In this document: piece by piece, positions 31,108 to 43,767 of the stretch
How positions within the stretch are numbered: the first letter of the stretch is position 1
Layout: each line of letters begins with the position of its first letter
Assembly: GCF_016920785.2 (NCBI RefSeq)
Contig: NW_024609958.1
Coordinates: 2,418,001-2,482,000 of the forward strand
From: Ixodes scapularis
Taxonomy: Eukaryota > Arthropoda > Arachnida > Ixodida > Ixodidae
Length of the DNA stretch: 64,000 nucleotides
Reading direction: 5' to 3'
Notes under the pieces: model-generated
Database searches by the model: none
What the model was told of the DNA's origin: nothing
The model's input: only the letters and a program-made list of their open reading frames with translations
Program-made: the position numbers and the translations under genes

Positions 31108-34100
31108 CATCAAAACGTCCGCGGCTTACGCACAAAAACCGAATGCTTTCTTTCTAACGTTACCCTATCCAATTATTCTATATTTTGTTTAACGGAAACT
31201 TGGTTATGCTGTGACATTGGGTCTTTCGATTACTTTCCACCTTCTTTTGTGGTGCACCGGCGTGACCGCGACTTATCCACGCGTGATACAACTGGAGGCG
31301 GCGTGTTAGTGGCCGTTGACAGGCGTTTCCGCTCGAAAAGACGCGAAGATTTAGAAAAGTTTCCCCAGAGTTTATGGATAGAAATTGAGGGTGGAAAGAA
31401 AGTACGCCTTTTTATTGGTCTATTTTACCTGCCTCCGCAAACGACGCCCGACGACTTTCGCACTTGTCTCACTGGCATAGAGAACACCGTTAACGAGTTA
31501 CACGGGTGTAATATCTTAGTGTTAGGTGATTTTAATGCTCCAGGCATCAACTTGACGCAGTTTAACGTTTCTACTGACAACTTTTATTGCAAGCAGAAAG
31601 GCAACGACCTCCTAAACTTTGTTTCTTTTTTAGATCTTGCACAACACAACGATATTCTTAACCACCAAGGTAATGCTTTAGATTTATGCCTCTCAAACAT
31701 GGACTGCGTGCGTGTAGCCCGAAGTGTAGTTCCTATGGTTCCTCTGGATAAGTATCATCCTGCCCTTGATTTAGTGCTTTCTTTTGTTGATTCCTCGATT
31801 CGCACTCCTATTGAGGCTTCTCCACACATCTTATACAATTTTTCATCAGGAGACTACATCGGGATGTTCCACCACCTCTCGAGTGTTGATTGGTCTCCGG
31901 TCTTGGAATCCTCTGATGTAAATGAGCAGGTAGCTCTGTTCACGAGATTAATTCAAGAGGCCATCGACAGATTCATCCCTTTACGATCTTTAAAGAAACC
32001 TCGCTTTCCTAGTTGGTTTTCTAATGAACTAACAACACTACTGAAAAGAAAGAACTTTTTGCACAGGAAGTTTAAGAAAAGTGGCCTTTTAAAGTGGGAG
32101 GTAGACTTCAAGAGCTGCAGAAAGCAATGTAAGACGGTCCTGGATCGCGACCGCCAGGCTCATCGTTGCTCAGTGGAATCAGATCTTGTCAATAATCCGA
32201 GGAAATTCTGGAGGTACATTAATTCACGCTCTGGGAGGCATATAAAGTCGAAGATTGTCCGGGATAATCACGAGAGCGACTTGAAGTCCGTGCCTGAGTT
32301 ATTCGCTGAGCATTTTAGGTCAGTATACAGGGATAGTACGCAGCGTTCTGCACCTGCGCTGCCTCACTTAGATGGGTTTGGTGAGTTGTTAAGTTGCATT
32401 AATGTCGATGAGGAGTGCGTCCGGTCCTGTATTAAGAAAATGAGAGCAACATTATCAGTAGGGCCCGACGGCATTCCCTCGGCGATTCTCAAAACTTATC
32501 ACGGCATATTCACGCCTGTACTGTATTCTATATTTAACAACTCGTTAGGGTTGGGGACCTTTCCTGAAACGTGGAAAGTCGCTGCCGTTGTTCCGGCCTT
32601 AAAGTCGGGGAAAAAAGGTGATATTTGTAACTATAGACCTATCTCTCTTCTCTCTCCATTCTCTAAGCTCTTTGAAATGGTCGTCCATCAATTTCTGTCC
32701 TTCAAATTTCGAAACTTAGCAATTCCCAATCAGCATGGTTTTATGAGCGGGAGATCAACTACTACTAATCTTGTTAGCTTTATGTCTACCGCATCTCGTG
32801 TGATATGTAACAGAGGTCAGTTAGACGTTGTCTATTCTTGTCTACTTCGAATTAAGTAAGGCTTTTGACGTAGTCAATCACATTATTCTTTTATCCAAAC
32901 TTTCCTCCTATGGAGTATGTGGCTCAGTACACGACTGGTGAAAAAGCTATTTGTCAAAGAGAGAGGCGTATGTCCGGGTCAACAACATGAACCCTTCGTT
33001 ATACAAGGCTCGCTCTGGCGTTCCTCAAGGATCTGTTTTAGGACCCCTTCTGTTCACAATTTTTGTAAATGACGTCTCTTTTGCTGTTTTAAATTCTTCA
33101 TTTTTGCAATATGCTGACGATATAAAAATTTATCGAGAAATAGTTGCTGAACATGATTGTGCTAAGCTCCAGGAAGATGCATGTTCTTTCTACCGATGGT
33201 GCTCTGAAAACGACCTTCTCTTGAACCCGTCCAAAACCAAGGTCATGACGCTCTCTCGGAAAACTCACAATATCTCTTTTGCATATAATATTCAAGGAGA
33301 GACTTTGTCTCGAGTAAGTGTAATGAAAGATCTCGGAGTCATGGTTGATTCTGGGTTGCGTTTCTCTGATCATGTTGGTAGGGTGGTTAACTCGTCATTG
33401 CGAATGTTGGGCGTTGCCTCTCGCTTAACCAGGGAGTTCGAAAACCCTAGTGCTTTTATCACGTTATACTGTTCGCTATCTAGGTCGCAGTTAGAATATG
33501 CTTCAGTTGTCTGGAATGGAATTTCTAAAAGTCACTCCTTGGTGATCGAACGTGTGCAAAAAAAGTTTGTTTCTATCTTTAAACATCGCTACATGAAAGA
33601 GGATGTTCACTGCTTAACATATGAGTCTGCGTTAAAGCGTGTTGGTTTGCTTAGCTTGCACCGGCGTCGGGAGAACGCGGACTTACTATTTTTGTTTAAA
33701 ACGCTGCATGGACTCATCAATTCTCCGAGCCTGTTATCGGAGCTGTGCCTTAGGGTTCCACGTGTGCCTACTCGTCTTCGGTCATCTTTTTATGTGTCTA
33801 GAACGTTTAGTCCGGTAAACCCAATGGTGAGAATGGCACAGCGTTCGAATCATTACTCTGAAAGACTTTATATTTTCCACCCTTGCTACAGGACGTTTGT
33901 CCTTTCTATTAAAAACTTGCCCGTGCAGGATGAGCATTGCTGAATGGCTCTGTTATGTCTGAATTTCGTCATCTGCATGCCGTTCTTTCTGGTGGTGCAC
34001 TTGTTGTCGTACGGTCTTGTGTTCCGTTTCTACTGTTACTGCCTCGTTTTTATTCTATTCTACTAATTACTCGTTCACTACCTAGTATTATGCTTAAAAA

Positions 34101-34236
34101 TGTATCGTCTTTCTTGCGGAGATGTGTACAATGTTTTTTCTTGCTTTTTTTATTTTATCCACCAGTGTACCAGCACCAAGACCTCAGGGTTGTTCCTGGG
34201 CACTGTATAATAAAGATTGATTGATTGATGGATTGA
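31108..34236 (+). mobile_element. CR1/jockey-type LINE, nearly full ORF2
   Basis: Starts at the first residues of the endonuclease domain right after the (TTA)n tail of the element before it, so it is 5' truncated and has no ORF1. It ends with GTATAATAAAGATTGATTGA, an AATAAA followed by an ATTGATTG-type tail. It has endonuclease and RT but no RNase H. Confidence 0.85.
31109..33943 (+). pseudogene. LINE endonuclease-RT ORF, one frameshift and one stop
   Basis: Endonuclease blocks: NVRGLRTK, LTETWL, GGGVLVAVD, LVLGDFNAPG and PLDKYHPALDL (residue His of the SDH box kept, Asp replaced by Lys-Tyr context). RT blocks: VGPDGIPSAIL, NYRPISLLSPFSKLFEM, QHGFMSGRSTTTNL, SKAFDVVNH, SGVPQGSVLGPLLF and QYADDIKIY. 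A shift at about 32,824-32,835 moves the frame before SKAFD, and TGA at 32,939-32,941 replaces a codon in DW-x-KSYLSKR. After that the frame is open to 33,943. The poly-tyrosine start of the open frame at 31,024 is the (TTA)n tail of the neighbour, not protein of this element. Confidence 0.9.
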
Positions 34237-34244
34237 TTGATTTT

Positions 34245-36450
34245 AACAGTGCAAAGGCTGGAGCGGCTTGAGACGCGGTTTGCTCGGCTCGGCTTGAGAC
34301 GGTTCCGCTGGGCTCGTGCGCTGGCTTTGGCAGTGTTTTTTTTTTTTTTCACAGTCTCAGCTGAGACGCTCTTTCTAGCGAGTCCGCCCTGGTTTGGAAC
34401 GCACGTTCCTTTATTCTACCGTTGAATATGGACGTGACGACAACCTCACATGCGCCAAGTTTTCAGTCACTAGGAGTCATACCTTCTTACTCGAGCGACG
34501 CTAAAACGGTTTAAATCAGTCGAGTCGCATTTTTAAAGCTCACGATCACCGCTAGGGACTCTTTCGCGACCTGCGGTTGGCACCGAGATGCTCTCCTATG
34601 CAAACCAATGTATGGCCAAACTCTCTCAGTATACGGCTCTGCATGGTGCCGATTATATGCCGCCCAAAATTCATCACAGCCGTGCACTGGGGTTGGCAAG
34701 CACATTGCACGTGCTAAGCTACAGTCGTTGTGAGGGGTCGGCTGTTCCCGTCGCTGCAGCGATTTGATTCCAATCACCACCCGAATACTTGTTTACACAT
34801 TGACTGTCATGCGACCAAGCCGTGTGCTCCCGCTGTACTCGTGTGCAATCTAGGAGCTGCATCTGAATATAGTTACTAAAGATAATCCCGCGACTACGAC
34901 AACAATGCGATACCCGTAACTACGTCATTATGTTTGGCGAGGGGGAAGTTAGAAAAAGTCCAAACGTATCGTTGAAATTACACAGCGACAAAAACGCTTC
35001 ATGGTGAGTGGCATTGCGTTCAGGTACAAAAAGATAGCACAAATACAGGTATGTTTGTGTAAAAAGAAAAACGTCACAACCTAATGTTGTTCCTTTGGAG
35101 GTGAGCGCGTTGGTTTAGTATAAAATCTTGAGAAAGAATGAAAAACCTAACAGAACACGAACAGCACATTCGTAAAAACTGCACTCTATGTATTCTGTCC
35201 CTATATAATTTCTTCCCTATCGTTTTAAGGCATTTTAAATAATAATATCACTATCTGCTACTTTTGCTAATGTTGCTACGACCGCTAATACTCTTCCTTT
35301 TATTCCTGCTCCTATTTTTGATAAATATACAATCACTTTTACTACTTATATTATTATGTAATAAAATTAAACGAAGACACTTTAGACTGCTTGCGTGTAG
35401 GAATGCCAAAGCATTCCTACACGAAGTTCATTCCTGCAAGCTGCGCGCCACGTCTTCGTTTGTCACACGGCGCTCCGGGGGTGACGTCACGCTCCCCCAC
35501 TGCGCAGGCGCGGAACCTCCGCCGGCTCCACGGCTTCCGTGACGCTACATCTGCGTTGCTCTGCTCTGCTTTGTATTTCATTTTTTGCTGAGGCGCGTCC
35601 GCTTGTAGCCAATGGGAGTTTATGTGCGTTTCGCTCATTTAAAAGCAATTTACTGGCCGTTTCGCTCAGTCAATGGCAATTTAGGTGCCGTTTTTCGCTG
35701 CTACAGACATCAGATAACTCCGGCTTCGTTCCATGGGGCAGTTAATGCTTTCGAAATTATATTTTCATATTCTAATATTTATTGCAGCAAACCAACTGGC
35801 GGGACCGGACGTAAATATTAAGCAGAAATTGGCCTCATCACCAGGCTGAACGACGGACGGAATTGCACGTGGCCATTGCCTCCGCATCTATGTCTACCAG
35901 TCATGGTCGAGATCGTTGTTTGCCTAAACGCAACACTAGGAGGCTTCAGGAATTGTAGCTGGATCGTTAGTTTTCTGTTCCTACCAGCCTCTTTAGTAGT
36001 CGACATGATCATGTGGTGTTGGGTATAATATCAGAGGTGTCATCGATTTCATAAAACAATTGTCAACAACGTTATGTAGTTGTTGCACGTTAAAATTATT
36101 TTGCGCTATGTACCGTCAGGAGACTGGATATAAGAAAATATCTGATCATCTGAATATACATAAAAAAGATGACTGACTACGTCTTTTTAAGGGGATTCGA
36201 TGAAAGGACGCATGGTCTTGCAAATGTAAAAAAAAGAAACAATAGTTCGTGTACTAGCTCTGCAAAGAAGAAATTGAGAGCCTAATAAGTACCTTTTGTC
36301 CTATTACAAAACAACAGAATTGTGTAATGGCCTTAGTATAGCAAAATTCAAAGATAAATAACTTTTTGAAAAATATATAAAACAGGGCATCTGTCATATA
36401 ACTAATACTCGCAAAATAACAACAACAAAAAAGCGCGAAGGCGGCGGGAA
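34245..36450. other. Gene-free stretch
   Basis: No gene recognised. It contains GCTTGAGACG-type short repeats (34,265-34,305), a perfect 12-bp hairpin GTGTAGGAATGC-CAAA-GCATTCCTACAC (35,394-35,421), and TGACGTCA at 35,482 in a GC-rich patch. Confidence 0.45.
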
Positions 36451-36468
36451 CATTTTCTTGTGACTTAC

Positions 36469-36564
36469 GTGCATAGTACCGTTGGGGCAAGCTTTCTTTG
36501 GCAACGGCACCCTCTGGTCTCCGCATCCGAGCTCGCACAAGCCAAAAATCCAACCATTATATTT
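36469..36564 (-). CDS. Candidate internal exon of a small Cys-containing peptide
   Basis: On the minus strand a 96-bp open segment lies between TGCATTCCAG (acceptor, AG at 36,565-36,566) and GTAAGT (consensus donor, 36,463-36,468). Phase 0 gives 32 residues including GLCELGCGDQRVPL and KKACPNGT, with three Cys and an N-glycosylation-like NGT. Small Cys-rich secreted proteins are common in tick saliva, so such an exon would fit. I did not find the neighbouring exons or a signal peptide and cannot assign a family. Chance is possible. Confidence 0.3.
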
Positions 36565-36759
36565 CTGGAATGCATCGACATATAATGTCACAGAAAAGGC
36601 TCGAGGTACACCTAAGCACTTCTTATGAGTTGTGAATGCGAAAGCATGTACATCATTCTTCACTCTCTTATTTCCTCTGCAGCGTATTTGCGTCGACAGC
36701 GTCGACTAGAGTTCCTGGATAGGCTCCCTACGGGAGCCAGAGTTGCGAGTCTGTTTTCC

Positions 36760-36990
36760 ACGCAGCGCCGCCCCGCTATTCGCCGAGATCCGGTCACGCG
36801 AGGAACCGGATCAAGTGCCGTGCAAGAGAGTAGACGTCGCGCGGCCCCGGCGTACGTTCCCCTATTTTAGAACGTGCCGTGCAGCTCGAACGCGCGGCGC
36901 CGCTATTCGCCGAATTCAGTCACGTGACGAGCGGGATCAACATGCCGTGCGGGAAAGAGGGCGCTACGGGGATGAACGCGCAGCTCTGGC
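36760..36990 (+). repeat. Diverged tandem duplication, about 130-bp unit
   Basis: CCCGCTATTCGCCGAGATC, GGTCACGCGAGGAACC, GGATCAAGTGCCGTGC (36,772-36,830) is followed by GCCGCTATTCGCCGAATTC, GTCACGTGACGAGC, GGATCAACATGCCGTGC (36,900-36,950) in the same order and orientation. GC-rich. Confidence 0.7.
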
Positions 36991-37335
36991 TCCCGACGAC
37001 TAGGGTGCCTGCATGTCTGTCTGTCTCAGGGTGAAGACATCCATTGTTGCCCTGAATGTGCCAGCGCGTGACGCTCTCGCGCACTCGGTGCGTGACTTGG
37101 GCGGTAAAATGGCGTCTATGCATTAGCCCAAGCTACGTTCCCGAGCTGAGTGACACCGGATTGCGCTCACTTCAAAATTCATAAAAAAAACGATTAGACG
37201 AAAAAATGGCTCAGAGGTTACGACTCACGCAAAAGCGCGTGTGTGTATCAACCTCGTTGGTGTGTATGAAGGTATGAGGACTCTCTACCGTCGACGGACA
37301 CGCTGCACCATGGGGTGGCCGGTCGTTGAAAAAAA

Positions 37336-37744
37336 AACACGATATTAAGAGGGGGGGGGGGAGGTCCCAAAAATTGGTTCTAGGACTCTAGCCGGGGAAA
37401 GGGGGGGGGGGCAATAATTTAGGTAGCGGGGGCGACCATAGAATCCGCGGCGGACGGAGCCCAGGATATTATGTCGCCACCATGTCACATGGTGCCGTCT
37501 ACACCAAAAAGACCTCAAAGTGACGGGCAACACTCTCCTCTAGAGAGAGATGACGGAACTTGAAATATTCTGTGAGGTGTGGCTGGTGCACATCGTTGAA
37601 GTCAACTTGCCACTTCCAGTGAACAAGAGTGCCTCCCACATTCTTCAAACAATACAAAAACACGACCGAAGACGTTTTAGAGGGGACGATTTCTCCCCCT
37701 CACCTCCCCCCCCCCCCCCCCCCCGCCCTCTTAGTATCGTGTTT
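37336..37744. mobile_element. 409-bp MITE with poly-G inside its terminal repeats
   Basis: Left end AAACACGATATTAAGA then 11 G; right end 19 C then GCCCTCTTAGTATCGTGTTT. The ends are inverted copies (one mismatch in AAACACGATAYTAAGAGGG), and the homopolymer lies within the repeat on both sides. A further 11-G run at 37,401 is internal. No coding content. The target duplication is unclear. Confidence 0.75.
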
Positions 37745-37794
37745 GAGTTGCGCTGACTTCAAAACGACGCTAATTGGCTTTGATTTAAAGGATT

Positions 37795-38208
37795 GCACTC
37801 TAAGAAAAGGGTGTATCATTACACCCCTTGTCCCATATAATACACTCCAACACTTCAGTTCAACGTACAGCGCACTGACGTCGATCTGACGGCACTAACT
37901 TTCTCGAGAGGCTTGATAGCCGTGTGGTACAGCTTATTAAAATAGTTAAAGCACGTGCTACTTACTACCAAAAAAAAAAAAAAGTAAGTGGGGTTTTTTT
38001 GGCCCTACTGCCAAACTTCAGTGTTTTCTTTTAGTTTTCTTTGATACTTACTTTAGTTATTTAATAAGTTACATCGCACCGTTATCAAGCACCTCGTAAA
38101 ATTTGGGGCCGTCTGTTCTACTATAGTTCGCTTTACGTCGAACTAAAGTTTTGGGGTGCATTATATGGTTAAAAAGGGTACAAGGTGATACCTTTCTTTT
38201 TAGAGTGC
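37795..38208. mobile_element. 414-bp MITE, GCACTCTAA ends
   Basis: Left end GCACTCTAAGAAAAGGGT and right end read in reverse GCACTCTAAAAAGAAAGGT, with further pairing of TATCA, CTTGT and CATATAATRCACYCC. Centre is AT-rich and non-coding. It sits only 50 bp from the MITE before it. Confidence 0.75.
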
Positions 38209-38772
38209 TAGATGCCTTCAAGTTCACTAACATCAGCCAATAAACACTCGACGTTCTGACATCATCGCTACCCCAGTGCTAGAAGCAGACGAACTTGCGA
38301 TTTGCATTGTTCGAATGGTCACACTTGCTAAATTCCATATACGAGTCCTGTCGTGGATCTCGTGAATCACGTCATTTCCGGGCGACAAATATGCATGCCT
38401 TTCGGCTATCTTTCCTTGCAAAGATATTTTCGAGAGCTGAGAGCCTTGTCGATTAACCTGGCTGAGCGGGCCGCGGCATTTAACCTCATCGTAAAATAAA
38501 ACAAGCATTCCAGTAGCATTCGCTTTGTCGCTCACGTAATAGTTTACAGTTTTCACGTAGACCGAAGTCTTTCTCCAAGCTTGAAATGGAGTGCAAAGCT
38601 TGGATATCGATGTCACGGAAACTTGGTCACGGGAGGGACGTCACACAGACAACACCGGCCTCCTAATGCGTTGCGCGGTGGGTATGCGCAGTAGACCATT
38701 TAACCTGACATTTTCACTCCGTCACATCCGCACCCTCTTCGAAGGAACTCACGACCTCGACATTGTGAGCAT

Positions 38773-41181
38773 ATGTTAACCGTAGCCACTTGTTATTCTT
38801 CCATCCCCTCTGCCGCCCCCGCTCCGTTCTTTCCTTCCCAATGTTCTCTAGGGCCAAAAAGCCCTCGCCGCTCAAACCGACCGTCCGTTCTTCTCGCCCG
38901 CAGCTCTACCCATCGCCCAAATGTAAACACCATGCCTACTAGGATTACTAATCACTGTAGCAATACACTTGACTTACGCTTAAGCCAAGACCACTCACTC
39001 TTCAGTAACATCACGTACTTACCCGGCATTAGTGACCATCTCGTCATCGATTTAACTCTTTCTCTCTCTGCTCCTCGTAGATCACATTACTGCAAATTCA
39101 TTCGCAATTACGCAAGAGCTGATTACGCATCAATCAACTCAAACCTCGAAGATTTTTATCATACTTTCTCAGATAAGTTTTGGGAAAAAACGGTTAATAA
39201 AAACTGGACTCTATTCAAAGATAAAATGATCTACCTAATCGAACGCTTTATTCCACTGACCCGTATTATATCTGATAACACTAACCCTTGGTACAATAAA
39301 ACAATTCATAGTCAATCCAAAAGGAGAAAAAAACTCTATAAGCGAACTAAGGCTGTCAACACTACGGCTTCTTGGAACGCCTACTCCGAATGCGCTAGGG
39401 CTTATAAATCCGCAATAAATCGCGCCAAAACCAAATTCTATGGTATCGACCTCCCCAACATACTAACAACCAAACCAAACAAGTTTTGGAAAATAATCAA
39501 TCCGTCACTTTCACTTCCTTTGCAATTTGTAGATGACGACGGACCTCCACTTTCTGAAAAACGTGGCGCTCTTGCTATTAATAATTTCTTCTGCTCCATC
39601 TTTACTAAAGAGCCCTTGCTAAATATTCCCGACTCGTGCCAACCCATTCACCCTCTTGTGGATCCTATCGTAATTGACCGTACTGGCGTACTTAAGGCTA
39701 TAGATCAACTAAAGGTGTCCTCCAGCTCCGGAGATGACCAAATTAAGTCTAAGGTATTAATAAACACTAAACACATTTCTTCCACTTTCCTCTGCAACAT
39801 AATCTCTTAATCTCTTAAACTCTCGGAAGCTCCATCCGATTGGAAAGTTGCTAACGTCATACCCGTTCATAAAACAGGCGATCGCCAACTAATCAGCAAC
39901 TATCGTCCCATCTCGCTCACCAGCGTTTCATGCAAACTCTTAGAGCACATTCTCTATTCTAACAAGAATAAACTTTCTAGTCCCTCATAACCTCCTTTTA
40001 AGCACCAGCGCAGATTTCCCAAGTCCGACTCATGCGAAACTCACCTAACAGCATTTCTAACCGACGTTTACTCAAATTTCGATTCCAATGTTCAAACTGA
40101 CGCCATCTTCATTGACTTTTCCCAAACGTTTGACAAGGTCCCTCATCAACGTATTTTAATGAAACTAAAAGATATTAATCTTCACCCCTCTGTAGTCAAT
40201 TGTATTTCTGAATTCCTCATTAATCGCAAACAGCACACTTCTATTAACATTATCAAATCTACCACAAGCACAGTAACGTCTGGCGTCCCTCAGGGAAGCG
40301 TTCTTAGCCCCCTTTTTTTAAATCTACATTAATGATCCCCACCATGGCATTACTTCTTAAGTACGTTTGTCCGCCGATGACTGTGTCATCTATAAACCGA
40401 TTCATTCACGCCACGATCAACTAATCTTGCAAAACGATCTCCAAGTCATTATTCAGTGGTGTCATAAATGGCAAATGGCTTTAAACTATAATAAATGTAA
40501 ATCGCTATCTTTTTATCGCAGCTCACATGTTCTATCCTCCTCTTACCACCTTTCTGGCATCCCAGTAACTGCTTGTTCATCGTATAAATATCTCGGAATT
40601 CCTCTGACAGCTGACCTGTCATGGACCACCCATATAACATCTGTCACCGCCGATGCTAACCGCACTCTCGGATTTCTTCGCCGTAACCTCAGACAAGCTA
40701 CATCCCCCGTAAAACAACTAGCTTATACTACCTTAATCAGAACTAAACTAGAATTCGCTTCTTCCATATGGTCACCGTGGCAGGGATACCTAACAACCTG
40801 GAATCCGTTCAAAGCAGAGCCCTCCATTTTATTTATTCGGACTATTCCCCTTACGCAACCATATCAGGATTTCGCCAATCAGCTAACCTTGACACTCTTT
40901 CTCACCGCCGCAGGATGTCTCGTCTTTCTCTTCTTCATCGGATCTTTTATTACAACAGTCATCTCAGAAAAAGTTTGTTATCACCTCCTTACCGCATTTT
41001 CCCTAGTCTCGACCATTCTTGTAAACTCCGTCCGATTTCATCATCCACCGTCACTCACCAAATGTCTACTTTACCATTGGCCATTGACGACTGGAACTCA
41101 CTGCCTGACGTAATTGTTTCCTTATCTGATACTAAGAAATTTTCTGCAGCCATTAGCTTATTTTTTCTAACCCATAACTAG
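38773..41181 (+). pseudogene. Broken endonuclease-RT ORF of this LINE
   Basis: Blocks in order: NTLDLRLSQDHSLF and LPGISDHLVIDL (end of endonuclease), YKSAINRAKTKFY, then TAA at 39,808, SDWKVANVIPVHK and NYRPISLTSVSCKLLEH, TAA at about 39,988, FIDFSQTFDKVPHQRIL, SGVPQGSVLSPLF, a shift at the T7 run near 40,315, VRLSADDCVIY where the residue before the catalytic ADD is Ser, and CKSLSFYRSSH, YKYLGIPLTADLSW. A last shift lies near 40,775 and the C-terminus ends at 41,181. At least five lesions. Confidence 0.9.
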
Positions 41182-41286
41182 ATTACAGCGTGTTTTTGTA
41201 GATAATTTTTTTTTTTTTTAAGTGTTCACTCCTTTATATAATGCCCCTTGGGCCTTCAAGGAATAATAAATGAGGATGATGATGAT
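38780..41286 (+). mobile_element. CR1-type LINE, 5' truncated, (GAT)n tail
   Basis: Begins inside the C-terminal part of the endonuclease and ends AATAATAAATGAGGATGATGATGATG. Several stops and shifts. No RNase H. A different family from the CR1 copies at 20.9, 30.2 and 45.9 kb, judging from tail and residues. Confidence 0.85.
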
Positions 41287-41578
41287 GCATACACCATGAA
41301 ACACAAAAAGTGTGGCGAAAGGCGAGAATCTAGCCGGCAGCAATATCTGATATTTGGCCCACGCAGGCTGCTTCTATACAAGTCAAGTCTACTCGGTTAG
41401 GGTCAACAGGAACGCCATTGAGACATTATAGCTCAAATGGGCTCGAAAAAGGTTTTTTTTTGTTTTTGTTTTGTGGCCGGGTGTTTCTTGGAGAGGTGTA
41501 TACACCGGTACGGCGGCCCTAACGCAGTCCCCACAACACACGCGGACTTGTTTGTCAGCAATATGCTGGTGAGATCTC

Positions 41579-41861
41579 TTTACAAACAGCTTAGCATTTG
41601 CCCACACCAGGGGTGGGCACTGCGCAAAAAACCAGATCCGTGTCAGTGTCTACGGATGTGCCGATACGACAGCAGCGCCACCGCAGCTGCGTGACGTCAT
41701 GGCCACCTGCTGGTGAGTAGACCAACACGCGGCCCTGACGTCACGCAGCTGCGGTGGCGCTGTTAACGGCACTGCGCATGCGCAGACGCTTCACTTCACG
41801 CGAATTCGGTTTCTGCGCACGCCTTGTGTGGGCAAACGCGGGCTTGTTTGTAAACAGCGTA
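41579..41861. mobile_element. Foldback element, about 125-bp arms, TGACGTCA in both arms
   Basis: TTACAAACAGC...TTTGCCCACAC...CAGCGCCACCGCAGCTGC (41,580-41,691) returns inverted at 41,731-41,861. TGACGTCA sits in each arm (41,692 and 41,736) near a 35-bp loop. Non-coding. Confidence 0.75.
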
Positions 41862-41869
41862 TCGGTCTA

Positions 41870-43760
41870 TAGGAAAGGGCTATTAGTGCGTGGGTTGATC
41901 AATGACGGCGGTGGTCGTCAAGCGCACCATAGAGCTCTGTGAGATTGCGCCAAGTCTTAAATAACCTTGGAATGTGCGATATTAAGCTAGTGAGAAACAA
42001 GCGTCACCTTAGCGGAAAGAAACGAATGAGCATCAGAAACCTCAGGTATTTCTTTGTGCTAAGAATTCTAAAATATTTTTACGCAAGAAAAAGTTTCCAC
42101 AATTAAACCCTTCAAAACTTTTAAGTAGAGAAATTTTCCCTTCTTGAATACCTACAGCTTTCGAGCTTGTCAAATTACTTGCTCCCCCTGAGACCAGTAG
42201 AAATGACGATCCAGAAAGATCGCCGTGTATTGGCCCCTTATGTGTCCCTGTGTTTACGCGATGTGCCACTAACTTGGTAACATTGTGAGTGCTTTCTAAA
42301 ATATTACGGGGTTTCATGCTAAAGCCAGGATTTTAGTACAAACGGTTATTGAATTATGAGTCTTCGCGTTATAAAAAAAAATAGAAAGACCCTTTGCATT
42401 ATCGAAACATATATTTGTTTTTGATTGTTCGCAAGACTTACGCCATATCCAAAGCGTTCGCAATATTTATTTCCACTCCGAAGAAGAGCACGAAAGCAGT
42501 TATCAACACCAAACCCCTCTGAAAAAAAATATTATGAAGGTACAGCGAAGCAAGGAGAATATTGTGAGTTCTAGTACTGCGTATATAAGCAAACGCTAGC
42601 ACTAATAATAATCCCTGGAGAGGGGGAACAAAGGTGGACAACGGAAAAACATAAATTTCAAAATATAGTTTGGAGATTTGTATTTCTCATTTGTCCCCTT
42701 GTTCCACTTCTCCAGTGATTGTCATCGTTATTCTTGTCCAGCTCGCTTGCACCTTTGCAATAATTGCATTATCATAGCATACACTGTGCGTTGCGTTAGC
42801 ATTGCGTAAAATGCTGGTACCTTTCTACTATTGTAGTCACAAGTTTGCTTAATTACACTTTGATATTAAGTTCTACATTTGTCAATATTTTTTATTCGTA
42901 ACAAAATTCATTTCAAGTTAATAAATAAAACATTCTAATGTCAGATTTGCAAATCGGGTGACCTGCACAAAACATCCGATGATATCAATAAACATCATCA
43001 TCTGTTATTTTTAGCACTAGACATTAGGGACATTTTTAATAACTGATTGCTTAACCATCTCTACAGTCTCAAAAACCGCAAAACCCCGGGGGGGCGCGAC
43101 AGCTTCATCTGCTACATCCAACAAAATTCACTTCCTCGAACGCTTTTGTATAGACAAAATATTAGCAGTTTAGCGGTGCAGCCTGTGTGAGACCGCTAAA
43201 GGTACCCTGAGGACTGGTGTTTTATTCTTTCAATTTTATGTACCTTGAGGACAACGTTACTAAACCTCTCAGTTGGGAAACTGCCATAGAGACTGCTTGA
43301 AAAAGTGGCCCCGATCTGTCCTGGAGAACCGAGCTAATGGCGAACACAACGCCGCCATTTCTCACGCAGCGGCCACTCGAGGAACTGCACGTGATGTCTA
43401 TTTTGGCTTTAATCGTCCATTTTGGCGCCGAAATCGATAGAGCGGAAGAGGTTACAGGGGTGCCACCCCCGTCTGCCCAGCGGACGCGCCACGTCTTGCT
43501 ACCGAAGTTAAAATGCACCTAGGTCGGGACGCGCTACCTAAAAGCACCGCTGAGGCATTGCGGACTTTGGACTAGACTCCAATAAATTTCATACAAAAAG
43601 AGTCTTTTCTGTTTGTTTTTACGCAAAAACATGCTTTCTAAAAGCTCAAGGTGACCACAGTACAGACAAATGATAAAGAGTAGCGCTGTTGTCGTATTTA
43701 GCACGGTCTCGGTGGATGCCAGCGGCCCAGGGTTTCGACGGCGAGTTTCCCATCTGAGTG
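41870..43760. other. Gene-free stretch
   Basis: No gene recognised. A 30-bp imperfect hairpin (CTGGAGAGGGGGAACAAAGG at 42,614 with its inverted partner at 42,693-42,716) is the only structure seen. Confidence 0.45.
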
Positions 43761-43767
43761 TTTTAGT

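Noticed and set aside
38233..38616. 127-codon minus-strand frame (TSISKLCTPFQAWRK...)
   Set aside because: Reads more like protein than most, but I recognise no family, it abuts a MITE end, and no splice context or homologue is visible. Left unannotated.
43222..43522. Open frames on both strands near 43.3 kb
   Set aside because: Short, mirrored, no domain or splice signals that decide a strand.
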